Assembly: GCF_001638985.1 (NCBI RefSeq) | Contig: NW_017265154.1 | Coordinates: 1-64,000 of the forward strand | Length of the DNA: 64,000 nucleotides | Reading direction: 5' to 3' | Origin: Phycomyces blakesleeanus NRRL 1555(-) | Taxonomy: Eukaryota; Mucoromycota; Mucoromycetes; Mucorales; Phycomycetaceae | Shown: in pieces, positions 33,977 to 45,789 of the stretch | Layout of the letters: every line of letters starts with the position of its first letter | Position numbering within the stretch: position 1 is the stretch's first letter | Notes under the pieces: model-generated | Told to the model about the DNA's origin: nothing | The model's database searches: none | What the model saw: only the letters and a program-made list of their open reading frames with translations | Translations under genes and position numbers: made by a program

Positions 33977-35466
33977 ATGAGCAACATCAACAACATCAAC
34001 AACGCCAATAAGATTGTCATTGTCAGCAAGTTGTCAAAGAAGTACGATACTGCCTTGACTGAGTTCAACTCAATCTTTCTTGTCAGAAGAGAATTCTCTT
34101 CAGTTGTAGCTGTTAGAGAAGCTGCTAGGGCATATGGTGCCAAACATAACATTGCTCTCACCACTGCGTATTCATCAAGCTCTCGCATTAAGCTAATCTG
34201 TAAGCACTCTGGTGAATACAGAGACATCAGAAAGGCTGAGAAAGCTGCTCAAGTATTGGTTAATGGAGAAAGCCCTCTTTCTGGATAGGAAAGAAAGTGC
34301 GAGAAGAATATACAAAAGCATGGTTGTCCATGCTTTCTGTATGCCTCCACCAAGAAAAGAGAAAAGCTTGCTGTGCACTCCCGTGAGGCACAGCATAATC
34401 ATCCAATCAAAGAAAACCGCAGGGCTTATGCCATGCACCGTAAACTGTCACCCGAGGCAATGAATATCGTATCTAAGCACCTGGAGGAGAGCAATGATGT
34501 ATCCACTATCTTTAATAGCCTAAAGATAAGTGAATACACCAATATTATTTGCCAGGACATTGTCAATATTAACAAACATTTTGGAAAGTCTGGTGAGCGT
34601 AGAGAGATGTTCGAATTCATCACCATGTTACAAGATCTCAACTTCCACGTGAGATATACCGTTGGTAATACTGAAGACAACAGCATCAACATGGTCTTCT
34701 TTGTCCACAAAGACGCAATTGAGGAAGCAAGAAGAATGCCCGAGACTGTCATAATCGTCGCAACATACAAGACAAATAGTCATAGGATGACATTTATCAA
34801 CATTATTGGAACTAGTAATGTGACTGGAACCCTACGTACTACATTAAAGTCCTTCCCAATTGCTGGTGCTTGGGTGGAACACGAGACAGTTGACAACTAT
34901 CTCTGGGCACTTCGCTGTCTACGAGATACAGTATGGTCTGACATTGAAGATGACAACAACAACAATAACAACAGTGACACGTTGCGTGTATATTCACATT
35001 TTCGGCTGGCCCAAACATATCCCATATCTCTAAATCTTTTCGTATTAATTATGTAAATCAATTTATTAAGTAATGATCTTGGGAAGAGCATGATTGTTAC
35101 AACTGGCGCAGCAATCAATTGAAAATCATAAGGATTGTAACAGTGAACCCCAACAATGACTATCTACCTCTATTTCTCTCTCTTATTTTTTTATAGAGCA
35201 TAGTTTATCCCAACCTCTTAGTAATAGCTTACTAATTATACTATTTTATTTATTATCGAAATATCTATATAAACATCAAAAGATGAAAGCAATAAAGAAT
35301 ATCCTTACACACCACTTCTATTTTCTTTTTATTTTTCTCAAGAGAACAAGCTGCCGATTTCCAATATTAGGGCTAAGGAGTTGTTAGAGGAGATCGATAC
35401 ATATTCCTTTTTTCTGTTAATTGTTTGAGTCACTTCTTTACACAAACCAACTCAGCCCGTCTCAAT

Positions 35467-35497
<31 letters not shown>

Positions 35498-37539
35498 ACA
35501 GCCCTCTTCTTCCAAGTGTATTCATCACTGACAATGAGCAGGCATTGAGAAATGCAATTACTCATGCTTTCCCTGAGTTGAAACAAATTCTGTGCTATAA
35601 GCACATAAAAGACAACTTCAGAAAACAGCTTTTGCCAGTAATGAAAGAAGATGAAAACGGAGAAAAGAGAAGTGTCTTGGAGAAGTTGTCTGGCTACCTA
35701 GACAGAATTGCTTTGGAGTGCGTGACTGAGGAAGACATGAAGAAAGAAATAGACGGATACCTTAGTTTCGCAAAAGAAAATTGTGTAGACAAAGGAAAGA
35801 GTGCCAACAATTTCCTGGAAAGGTATATATAGAACTTTTATATTAAAAAAAGAGCATGTTAAATATAACAGATTGTTTTTTATATTATTTTTAGAAAAAT
35901 GAAAGATAAAGAAAACTGGGTAAACATTTATGTTTACAAATACCCTCATTTTGGGAATCGCACATCCAATCGTGCAGAGAGTGCCCATGCTTCTCTTAAG
36001 CATTCTCTTGGAACTTCCTTCGGAAAACTTAAGACTGTTACTCTCAAAGTAAAGAAGTGGTATGAGGAGTTGGTAAGCTTGTGTTACATTATTTTGTGTA
36101 TTTATTGTTTAAGCACTGATAGTATTTTTTTCAATAATAGATTTTAAATTCTATAGGTTGCTGATCGTAAGCATATGCTAATGGTCGAGTGTCTTGAAGA
36201 TAGCACAACAATTATGTTTGATAAAACCAATGCTATCAGACTAAATCACATTCGTCTTAAAACTTGTTGGTACGCAATGGATTAAATTAAACTACAACTG
36301 TCAAAATCTATTATATCCGAAAAAAACAGAGTACAAATGCCTCATCACACATAACAACTTGCTCTCGTGCTATCACCAACTTGCCAAATTTGATATCATT
36401 CCAATTTCCTGTATCCCAAGATGCTGGAGAAGAGAATACTTGAAAGGAGAAGGTAATATAAGAAGTTTAGCTTTTAAATGTATGATATGCTTATATATTT
36501 TTGCTATTACATATAGACCATACAAAAATCAAAGATGCAGTATCAGTTCCCGAAGACATCAATACCATAACAACAATAACCCCTGAACTTGCCCACGATC
36601 TTCTGCAACTCTGTGAAGGTTTCAACAACTCACAGAGTAAACAACTACAAATTGATATTCAACTATCAATCAAAAAAATGGTAGCTCAAATCAACCAGCA
36701 GAAACTTGAGGACCTCAACAGTCCAAAAATAGTGGAAGCAATCAAGGGTTGACCCAAAAACACAAAACGCAAGATGATTGCATTAGAGCACTGCATCGAA
36801 AACGAAAAAGAAAAAGCTACAAAAAAATAAAACCGAAAAAGAACAAAAAAGTAAGTCGTCTTTTAAAGCACATTGTTTAGCTTCAATTTGTTCAAATTTT
36901 GCTCCATTTTTTAGGCAACAAATATCCTTAGCAAAAGAGAAAAAATCTATACAAAAAATTACCAATCTTGGCTCGCCAATTGATATCACACTATTGACAA
37001 ACTTAACAATCGCACCAACAGCAATATCCGAAATCTTCTCACCTGAAGCAGACGGTAACTGCGGATACAGAGCTATAGCCATGGAGATTTACCAAGACCA
37101 GGAGGAGTGGTCGAAAGTAAAAGACCAAATGCTCGACACATTTCTAAAACATCAACACACATACTACCAGGGAAGAATGGAGCATGGCAATATGCCTGCA
37201 TCCACTAACCCACTCATACGCAGTCTAAAAGACAAATGCTCGCCCCTTCCCCAGCAACATTGGTTCGGCACAATCGACCATCCGCAAATTGTTGCTGATA
37301 CATATAACAGAAGTGTGACAGTTTACTGGAATACTCCAACCGAGACAGGCGACTGTCTTTTCGTACCAATTTCTACCATGCCAAATACAATAGAACCTAT
37401 AATCCTTATCTTGGACATTAACCACTTTCTTCTTGCCAAGCGCAAAAACATCAGAAAATTCACTTGGCCAAACATCAATCCCTTTCATAAGCACATAGTC
37501 CGAAAACATGGTCTTGATGAGTATTCAATTATGTACTAA
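33977..37539 (+). pseudogene. MULE transposase fused to an OTU-type cysteine protease domain, copy A (inactive)
   Basis: Start ATG 33977 follows a conserved leader shared with copy B (52842-55578). The N-terminal FAR1-like DNA-binding region is followed by a MULE core: VIVATYKTN (the catalytic Asp of VIDATYKT is Val here, GTC at 34757-34759), FITDNEQALRNAI (second Asp) and SNRAESAHASLKHSL (Glu). A SWIM-like CLITHNNLLSCYHQLAKF, a linker and an OTU domain follow with the SPEADGNCGYRAIAMEIYQ nucleophile box and NHFLLAKRK His box. Introns occur near 35822-35892, 36073-36157, 36456-36518 and 36851-36914. Defects: TAG at 34286-34288 where copy B has Trp TGG, a ~450-bp insertion at 34980-35430, a frameshift near 36290 and stops near 36750 and 36828. 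The OTU exon itself (about 36915-37539) is open. Confidence 0.8.
34980..35430. mobile_element. Insertion in the MULE gene, possibly an LTR-retroelement fragment
   Basis: Copy B lacks this stretch, which splits an Asn/Ser-rich linker. It contains TGTTACA (35093) followed 2 bp later by TGGCGCAGCAATC, which looks like an LTR end next to a tRNA primer site, and then TGTAACAGTGAACCCC (35137), which looks like an LTR start and mirrors TGTTACA. Clear target duplications were not found, because the flanks are CAA/CAG repeats. Confidence 0.4.
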
Positions 37540-37941
37540 TAACCAAGGTATGGCTTTCAAAGTAGTTTTATCTTGAACCATACTAACTTTTTATCTTGTT
37601 TTTTAACATCTTTATATTTATCTCTATTTTCAATATTTTTTTGTTTTCTCATTTAATCTCTTTTTATCTTTATATCAAATCTGACCCCCCAAAAAATGCA
37701 TCTAATATGCAAAACCAATTTTTTTAGTGACAATGTATATTTTCAGTGACATTGTATACATTTTCAGTTTTGACTTTTTAGTTTGTCTGGTCAACATAAA
37801 TCCAGCTTGTCCGTACCGTTCCCCATAATAATATGCTTTACACATCTTTTTGTTCGTTTGAATTTTCAATTGTAAATAAAATCAAATTAACAAACTTGCG
37901 TATCATAAATTTGCATTCATGGCTATTTCAATACTGCATGT

Positions 37942-38019
37942 GGCGAATTTGATAGTGTATTTTTGACGATTTTTTTTGCGGTTGCGTCTAAATTTTTGTC
38001 CCATACGGCGAATTTGATA
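37942..38019 (-). repeat. Subterminal repeats of the outer CACTA element
   Basis: GGCGAATTTGATA occurs at 37942-37954 and 38007-38019, just inside the right CACTA terminus. Short repeated motifs near the ends are typical binding sites for CACTA helper proteins. No matching copy was seen inside the left end. Confidence 0.45.
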
Positions 38020-38032
38020 TGAAAATCCTGCA

Positions 38033-38154
38033 TATTAAAATGCACACGAACTCAGGGGTGGAAAAAAAGGGGGAGGACACAAAACGCGCCCTGGCTTCCC
38101 CTCCGGAACCACCTGTGAAACCACCTCTAAAACTCCTATTTTTTTGGCGTAGTG
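38033..38154 (-). repeat. Right CACTA terminal repeat
   Basis: On the minus strand it starts CACTACGCCAAAAAAATAGG and mirrors 21002-21123 over its whole length. The outermost base after it is G38155, within GTAGCTTAC. Confidence 0.85.
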
Positions 38155-38257
38155 GTAGCTTACACATAAGTTTTTTTATATATCATTGCGTACGCGAAAA
38201 GTAAAAAGTATATAGAAAGAGAGTAGTAAATATGTTTATTTAAAACTTATACCCAAG

Positions 38258-38482
38258 ATGAATTTAGTAGGGCACATTTGTGAAATGTATAGGGTTTTTA
38301 TGTTTTTGTGTTTTTGCGAATTGACAAAGTCTGAAAACCCACTAACAAAAATCCGAGTTAAAGCAATCGAGATTCCCATGCTGGACACGCTACTAATAGT
38401 CCTAGAAATCAATTGGAAAACGTTTTACCTTTCTGCCTTTGACGACATACAAGTCAATGATTCCGAGGAGGAGGAGGTTTAG
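38258..38482 (+). CDS. Short open frame with acidic tail, doubtful
   Basis: A 74-codon frame starts with a hydrophobic segment and ends NDSEEEEV-TAG. Composition in the second half is protein-like (KIRVKAIEIPMLDTLLIVLE), so it may be the last exon of a decayed gene that extended further left before the CACTA insertion at 38154. No homology recognised. Confidence 0.22.
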   Translation: MNLVGHICEMYRVFMFLCFCELTKSENPLTKIRVKAIEIPMLDTLLIVLEINWKTFYLSAFDDIQVNDSEEEEV

Positions 38483-41400
38483 TCAAGACTCGTTTGTCAG
38501 TATTCCACTCAATATAATTTTACGACAATACTCGACTATTGCTAAGAATAATGATATATATTGTTGCTTCTCCAACCAGGCTAGGCAATCCAGATGACAC
38601 GTCTTTTTCCATGCTCGGGAACATTAGTCGCAGATTCTCAATCAGAAATTCTTATGCCTTGGATTGTACCGGCATAGTCCTTTTTGATCTCCTAAGCTAG
38701 TGTCATCCTGGTTGTCAAGGTATGCGAGTAGACACGGAGAGTGGCTCTAGCAATATGCTTTCCTTCATTATTATTTTTCTATAATAAACTATAATATTAT
38801 TTCTATATGTTCTATATAATAAAATAATACTTACTTCAATTAAAAGGTCCATCCTTATTGAACGAATGTTCACCGATGCTCTCTCAGCAGAAGACACTCT
38901 CCCTTGACGGCACAGGCTGGTAAAGCACTTGTGAAACTTTTTTTTTCAAGCCGCTCTATTTATGGCCACCATTGCCAATACTACTCTCCGGGTTTGGGGA
39001 CATATCAAAAGCGACATCCGTATTACACCTGGCTTTGCTGTTGCTGGTGTTGTTGTTTATCGTTATACCAGTTGGTAATGTTGATCTAGGATTTGGCTTC
39101 TACATGAGGTTGCGTATGTATACCTGGTAAAAATATACGAGATCATAAATCGATAAAACAGCATACACCTTTGCACTTACATAAACATCGTTATAAGTTT
39201 GTTGGCTAGGTCTGGTTTGCGTACGGACAATATGAGTAGCAGTGGCAAGTACGGTACTCATAAGAGCAACGAGGGAAAGGTCTAACCGAGATGCTGGCTG
39301 CACTAACGGTGTCAGGGCTGTTGGTGGTAAGAACGACAATAATGCTGTTCTTAGCTGTGAGTTATTCATTGAGAAAAACTATGTCCTAGCACTGTCATCA
39401 GATTTCCACCCATGGCTGTCTTATTGTCTTACATAGTATAATCAATTTTCCAACAGCTGCTTGTTGCTAACCTCAATATGACGATGAGCAAGCGCACGTC
39501 TTTAAATGGTCGTTATTTACAAAACATATTAAAAGGTAAATCTGAAGTTAATATTAGCTTACAGTCGAATTGAATTGAATTGAATTGAATAAAAAACACA
39601 TTATCTTAAAATTGCATACAAAAAAAATTAAAATATGGGAAAGAGAGAGAGAGAAAGAGAGAGACTGTAAGTGAGTCTTTATGTGCAGTAAGGATAAAAA
39701 CGAAAGCAAATCCGTTATATCAAACCTAAAATTATATATATATATGATATACAGGATGTCTTTAATACATAAATCACAATAAATACTTTTTGGAATCGAC
39801 GGGATGCCAGCTGGTTTTGACATTGCTTTTGGACTCAATTCATCGAATCATTCCAGTCTTTTATTTCCTTCGCGCTTCTCTCTTCAATCTTTGAAGCCGT
39901 ATAGCCCCTTTTAGGGGGTACCTTCTTTTTAGTTGATGCAGAAATACTCTTTTTTAATACACCAAAAACTGATCATATATTCTGTTGTCATGGACACACA
40001 GACATACACACGATTTCTCTCATTTCAATGTATATTCTTAAGCGTGTCACTTCCTATTAACTAAGGTTAGGAATACTTCACATCATTGTCATACTAAAAA
40101 AAACCTATTCTGATTATTTATTTATATACTTTACGGTCAGAAACACTACAATAAAATAGGACCACCAGCTCCATGAAAAGACTTTATATTTCTTTATTTC
40201 TTTATTCTATTTAGCTAGAGATACAGCGATGTTCTACAAGCACCGTATTGCCCCACAATTTTTTATTTGATTTTTGTTTCTGATATACAAAATCAATTAT
40301 TTTGTCTCTCAATATAACGAAATTCATTCTTTCTTAATTCTTTTCATAGGCAAAACAATTATACCATCTGCCACGCTTAACAACCCTGATTTTGTTTTAT
40401 TTTTCTTCAATTAATACCTTATTTTTCCAGTGCAAGTATAAATTTGTGGGCACAAACAAAACTTTATGTATTCTTAGAGCACATAGTATTTAAATGTTTT
40501 TTTTTGGGAAAGAAACCATTTCAAATATAACAAATTTCCAGGGCAAGAGGTAACTGGAACTATTGAATAATTGTATTATTAGAACGGAAAGATAGAAATA
40601 CTTTGTTACTTGCAATAAAAGTAAAAGCTGTAAACTATTGGTGGCCTAATAGGAATATGAAATTGAGAGGATTAGATAATAGCCTATTACTAGCCAACGA
40701 TTTGTAAAGAGGTTGTTTTTTTTTTTTAATTATTTTTCTTTTCTTGACAATAGTCAGTATATATTTTGATAGCTGCTTCTAAAACCTAATAGACACCAAC
40801 CAACACAGAGTCCCGTCATAAATATTTCCTTTCAAATGCACATACAGTGCTTGCCAATTTTTTGTAGAAAGAAAGACCTTCCCATTGTCAGTCATGTCAA
40901 GTACACATTAATCTCATATTAACCCAGTAAAATACCCTTATTATATATTAGAGATACTCATTAAGCAAATAAACTACTATAAAAGCGTTCTTGAAGTATT
41001 TTAATAGAGAAATAAGAAGTATTCTCCCATTATACTGCCATCTAATGAATCCTTTTTTATTTTACTTATTTAAATTTGTGAAGCATATTCTACTTTTCAT
41101 AATACATATTCTATAATCCAGAGTAAAAGGTTCCTATTGTTAATGAGTCTATCAGGGTTACATCACAGAAACTGAGCACGTAGGTACTCGTTACATTTCA
41201 AACTACTTTTGCGATAACCAAACCATTAACCAGAGGTATATTTTAAAGCTAGGGAACAAAATATCTATACAGCCAGCTATGCTGTTCTTTCTTGATGATA
41301 AGCTACACTATCACATAATCAACACCGGCAAGGATAGTAGATAATAAATAATGCCAACATTTGCTTGTTCACTAAAGCGCGTTAGAATATTAATGCATAG

Positions 41401-43266
41401 CTTTTTAGGAATCCAAACTAGTAAAGTATGAATCCCATGATATCTGTACTTGATATTTCTTTCTTTCTTTGCAAGTGTATATAAAATCATCCCAATTTAG
41501 AAAATCTATATAGATCTTGACCAATTTTTTGTTAAAATTATTTATTCCTTTATAGGAAAGTCTTGGAGAAGAAGCACAGATTGTATAGTATAAGCCAAAA
41601 GTATTAATTATGTTTATTGCAGTTAGCATGACAGAAATTACAACTTAAGCGGCTAATAATAACAATTATGGAGAAGAGAGATTCTCTAGGAAGGTATTTA
41701 ACTGGGAGGGGTCTCGGGTTATTTAGTCATGTTAAATTGTTGTGGCGGCATTACCTCCCTCGTCCCTTGAAACCGCCATTGCTATACACAGATAAGATTG
41801 AATATTATTGATAAAAGTGCCAATTAAGCTGTTTTTTTTTAAAAATTTTATTTTAAAAAAGTAAGAATTAGAAGCGTGATTTGGTTTGGTCAAAAACGTA
41901 AATTGGGGTGTTCAAAAGCGCGAACTAATCCTAAAAAGCGACAATTAGTACTGGAGACACTATAATGCTTATTTCGTTCTATATATGTATCTATGCACAA
42001 GGTTTGTGGAAATTTTCGGGTGGGAGCATCTTCTTACTATGTAGTTAGGTTTTTGGTCACACAAGGCTCTCTGACCAGGTTGCAATAGATGAGATAAATA
42101 AATATGAAGAAAGAGAGAGAGAATCGGTTGATTCTATCCAGGTTTTTTTATATGTATATTTGAAACATATCAAGTCTATCAATAAATTGAAATTTTAAAG
42201 AAAAAGAAGAAGATGGTTTGATATTGGTAATAATATAATATACTTCTTGTTAATTGTTAATGTTGTGTTTAAAATAGAGTAAGAAAAAAAGGGGGATTGT
42301 GAAAGATGAAGATCTAATAAAATATTTTATTCTATTCTACACATGGATTATTATACAAGACATAATGTGTGAGAGAGAGAGTGTGTGTGTGTGTGACTTG
42401 AGTGGTTGCGGGAATAAAATCCATAGTCCAAATTTGCCTATTTGTCTCAAGTAGTTGGCCGCATTAAGTTGGCTTGTGAATGTGAATAAAGTGATAGTGA
42501 TAGTGATAGTAATAAAAAGATTAGGTAAAACAATTTAGATATTTAGACGTGAGATTTTGGTAAAAGAGAGGTAGACGATGGTCAGGACTAGTAAATAAAA
42601 GTAGGTATATAATAATTGATTATCAAAAGCCAATGATAATCGATTATTTAATTAACAATTTTTATATTAAATTTGGTCTTCTTCCTCTTCTTGTTCTTGC
42701 TGTTCATTATAATTATTATTATTTACCCAGAAAATAAATAAATAAATAAATAAATAAAGCCCTTGTTTTCAATTCATTTAAATATAAATTTTATATAGAA
42801 AAATATAAATATTTCTTACTCAACCCAATCCAACCCAACCTAAATCAACTCAACTCAACTCAACCTCTTTCTCTCTCTCTTTCTTTCTTTCTTATTTTAC
42901 TTTTATTAATTTTAAATCCCAAGCACATACAAAACATATTCATATAAACCAAGTCAAACCAAGTCAAACCAAGCCAACCTAGTAACAATACCAATACCAA
43001 AAAAAAAAAAGAAAAAAGAAAAGACAACGAAAAGGCAAAAACATAAAATAGACACTCACACCAACTGTGGGTTTATTGTGTACAAACACATACACATAGA
43101 TCTATAGATACCTACATAGAATATTTATATACTTCGGTTCTATTATCACCAAAAAGAAAGAAGGAAAGGGAAGAAACAGAATATTTTTTATTTTTATTAT
43201 TATTTCAATAATAATACCAATAATTTTGCAACCTTGATAAATAAGCTGGTCTTTTCTGAATTCAAC
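38483..43266. other. Long spacer with no convincing gene
   Basis: From 38.5 to 39.4 kb short protein-like pieces occur on the minus strand (for example 39100-39369) but with stops and no clear start. From 39.9 to 41.9 kb nothing is seen. Simple repeats include (GAATT)4 at 39569-39590, GA runs at 39638-39665, GT at 42376-42393 and (AAAT)5 at 42731-42758. The CT-rich 42860-42900 and CAA/ACC-rich 42820-42990 blocks lie in the probable promoter and leader of the next gene. Confidence 0.5.
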
Positions 43267-43434
43267 ATGCTTGAGGAAAAGACTTCACCTCCACCAAAGG
43301 CAATCAACATCCTCCGTCCATCCTCACCATTCTTCCAATTCAAGCGTCCTCATCTCACCAACCCAGACGACCCTTCTCACTCGTCTTCAACAGCCTCTTC
43401 CATAAGTTTACCATCCATATATTCCAGTGCAACC

Positions 43435-43472
<38 letters not shown>

Positions 43473-45789
43473 GAATAATAATAATAATAAGAACAAAGAG
43501 AAAAGCAAGAATCAGAATCAGAATCAGAATAACAACAATAACAGTATTCGAGTCCCACCAACGATTCTGAATCCCTCCAATTTTGCATCTGGATTCCCAT
43601 TATTCCACACACCACCATCGCCATGGAATCAATACACCAAACAACAAGGTAGCCAGACGACGTCAAACACCACAACCAATACCTCTACAACCAATCTCGC
43701 ACACTCTCCTGCGTCGTCTGTGACAGTCTCACAACGTTTTATGCAACGCCCTCGCAGTTTTTCAAACCTCTCTCGACTATCTGTCCTGTCTTCATTTTCA
43801 GTTCCAGGCAGAGAATTATTTATGGGTGATCGCAGCAGTCTGATCAGTAACAGCAGTAACAGTAATTATAATTACAATAATAATTATAATAATGGCACCA
43901 ACAGTAACAACAATAGTCGTGTAGCCGAGTCGGCGGATGAATTTAACGATAGTATTGATGGAAACACAGACGACGAAACAGACGACGACAGTGATGATGA
44001 TAATGCTGATCTGGATATCGACGGTATTGATGGCATTGATGAAGACGAGACCAAAAATGGGACCAATAGTGACGACGATAATGATGATAATGATGATAAT
44101 GATGATGACTCTACGGTCGGCAACCGTGTATCAGCTTCATCCGGTGAAGAGGAAGTGGCGACGCAGGTGGTGGCTAGGATCAAGCACGGGACGATTATGA
44201 ATGGCAGGGGTGAGTTTGTATCCAAAGGCGAAGGAGACGATCATTTGGCTTGGCTAGACGAGGCTAGAATGCACCGCAAGGTATCGAATGGGGAAGAAGA
44301 AGAAGAAAAAAAGGGGGAAGGGATAGAGAAGGGATGGACAAAAAAAAAACAAAAAGTCAAAGAGAAACAGAGACACTATGTAAATTTGGGTGGTCTTTCT
44401 CTGCCTCTACTTCTTTCTCTCTTGCTTTCTTCCTCTTATTTCTTTCTATTTCTTTCTATTTCTTTTTATGGAAAGAACATAAGAACAAAGGAAAAGAAGA
44501 AAGGAAGAAATAAGACAAGAGAGAGAAAGGAAAAGAAAGGGGGGTTTGAGGGGTGTTGAGATTTTCATTACCTAAAAAACAAAAACCAAAAAAAAAATTG
44601 ACAAGGGGTATGGTGTGGTGTGTCTATTATATACGTACGTAGATTGCAGATCTCGAGATTGAAAAGGCTTCTTTGCTGACCCTCAACACCACACTCGAAG
44701 TGACTGTTAGAAGACAAAAGGAAAGGATATCCGATCTTCAAAAACGACTGATAGAGTAAGTTGCCAAAGTCATATGTTTTATGGATTGAGATTTGGTCCT
44801 AGGACAAAGCAAGACCTCTTACTGATTTGTTTAATTATTTTCTGGTCTACAAGTAATGAGGGACCACTTACACCCGAGTCAGAAAAGCAGATGAGTGGCG
44901 AGGTAATTAAGACAGATTAGCACCCAAGATGGGATCATGCTTATTAAACATTTATTTTTTTAAATAAATAAAAATAAAAAAAAAAAGACTGAGGAGGTGG
45001 ATGAAGGACCAGTGGGTGAATTGACCGAAGAAGAAATCGAAAGCGACCCAGCATTTCAACGGTTACGGACGATGTTGCAGGACTTGATCGACCATGCCCA
45101 GAAAGCAGTTATCCTAAAGACAAAGATTTCCGGCAAAGTGCTGACAAATTATCAAGCACGACAAATGCCAGATCCACCTGATGAAGACAATGAGGGCAAA
45201 GGTAGATAAATAAAAGGGGATATATGAATAAAATTTAAATATTTATTGGATAGGTAAAGAAAGAGCAAAATTGTATCGTCGGTCATGGTCACCTCCAAGT
45301 GCTCCTCGTAGACCAAATTCCCCTCAACGACAGATCGAAAGACGTGGATCGGACGGCCATGACCGCCACGGACGTCTTACCGCAAACACAAGCACGACAA
45401 GCACAACAAGTACCGCGAGTCTGGCGAGCATGACAAGTACAGGAAATTCAAACCGCCTTCACCCACAAACACAACCACAACCACAACAGACACAGCCATT
45501 GTTTGCAAAGACCCGGCAGAGAGCGACCACAATGACAGTACCGGCATCACCGCTACCACTACCATCACCACCAAATATCACTAGACGTGGACCACCCCCG
45601 ATGATGCGCACTTTGTCTCAAGTGTCCTCGCCACCTGTCCTAGTTTCACCTACTAGTGCATATTCTCGTGCTCAGTCCAGACCTGACAGCCCACCTGCCA
45701 TCTCAAGAGCACCTTCACCTAGACCATCCAAACCTTCTCAACTTAGAAAGTCTCAGGATAGAGAACCAGTTGCCAAGTGGTATCGTTAA
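43267..45789 (+). CDS. Unrecognised coiled-coil, low-complexity protein, five exons
   Basis: Exons 43267-44280, 44643-44755, 44854-44902, 44988-45201 and 45254-45789 join in phase to about 641 residues. I chose ATG 43267 because the frame upstream has no earlier ATG. The long N-terminal half is disordered: Ser/Pro-rich, a (CAA/AAC)-coded Asn tract near residues 60-95, and a long Asp/Glu tract. A conserved-looking core spans exons 1-4: RMHRK joins IADLEIEKASLLTLNTTLEV, a leucine-rich coiled coil, then GPLTPESEKQMSGE and SDPAFQRLRTMLQDLIDHAQ, a second helix. The C-terminus is basic and Ser/Pro/Thr-rich with RSWSPP-type motifs. It is probably a cytoskeletal or regulatory scaffold, but this is only a guess from composition. 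The clean splicing and codon use point to a real host gene. Confidence 0.7.

Larger units (their letters stand above)
29232..37824 (+). mobile_element. MULE (Mutator-like) element encoding a transposase-OTU protein, with a nested insertion
   Basis: The ends read GGGGAAYGGTACRGACAAGC on both strands, with similarity over about 80 bp (through GTCAAAACTGAAAATGTATA). Both ends are flanked by ATAATAATA (29223-29231 and 37825-37833), a 9-bp duplication as expected for Mutator-type transposition, though of low complexity. The left inverted repeat is split at 29302 by a 4.5-kb CACTA-like element and resumes at 33832 with TACAACGTCACTGAAAAATT. On the right, the matching inner repeat runs from 37740 back to about 37683 and holds a short internal duplication of the GTCACT block. 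Without the insertion the element would be about 4.06 kb. Confidence 0.75.
21002..38154. mobile_element. CACTA element bounded by 122-bp inverted termini, with nested insertions
   Basis: The left end (21002-21123) and right end (38154-38033, minus strand) both begin CACTRCGCCAAAAAAA and match at about 93% by my count. Between them lie a Tnp2-type transposase pseudogene, a divergent accessory pseudogene, a solo LTR, and a nested MULE that itself holds another CACTA-like element. The flanking trinucleotides (TGG left, GTA right) do not match, so either a target duplication has decayed or the two ends come from different insertions later joined. Confidence 0.6.

Noticed and set aside
29302..37824. 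One composite element with two divergent genes (TPVEILH gene and MULE-OTU gene)
   Set aside because: The inner 29302-33831 segment has its own CACCACG termini and TA duplication, and it splits the MULE repeat precisely, so nesting explains it better.
43355..44225. Cys-rich and Ser-rich minus-strand frames opposite the coiled-coil gene
   Set aside because: They are produced by the antisense of Asn (AAC/CAA) and Asp (GAT) repeats.
44281..44559. Read-through of exon 1 of the coiled-coil gene giving a C-terminal hydrophobic segment
   Set aside because: A GTATCG donor after AAG at 44280 and an AG acceptor at 44642 join phase 0 into the coiled-coil exon. The read-through part is low-complexity and intron-like.
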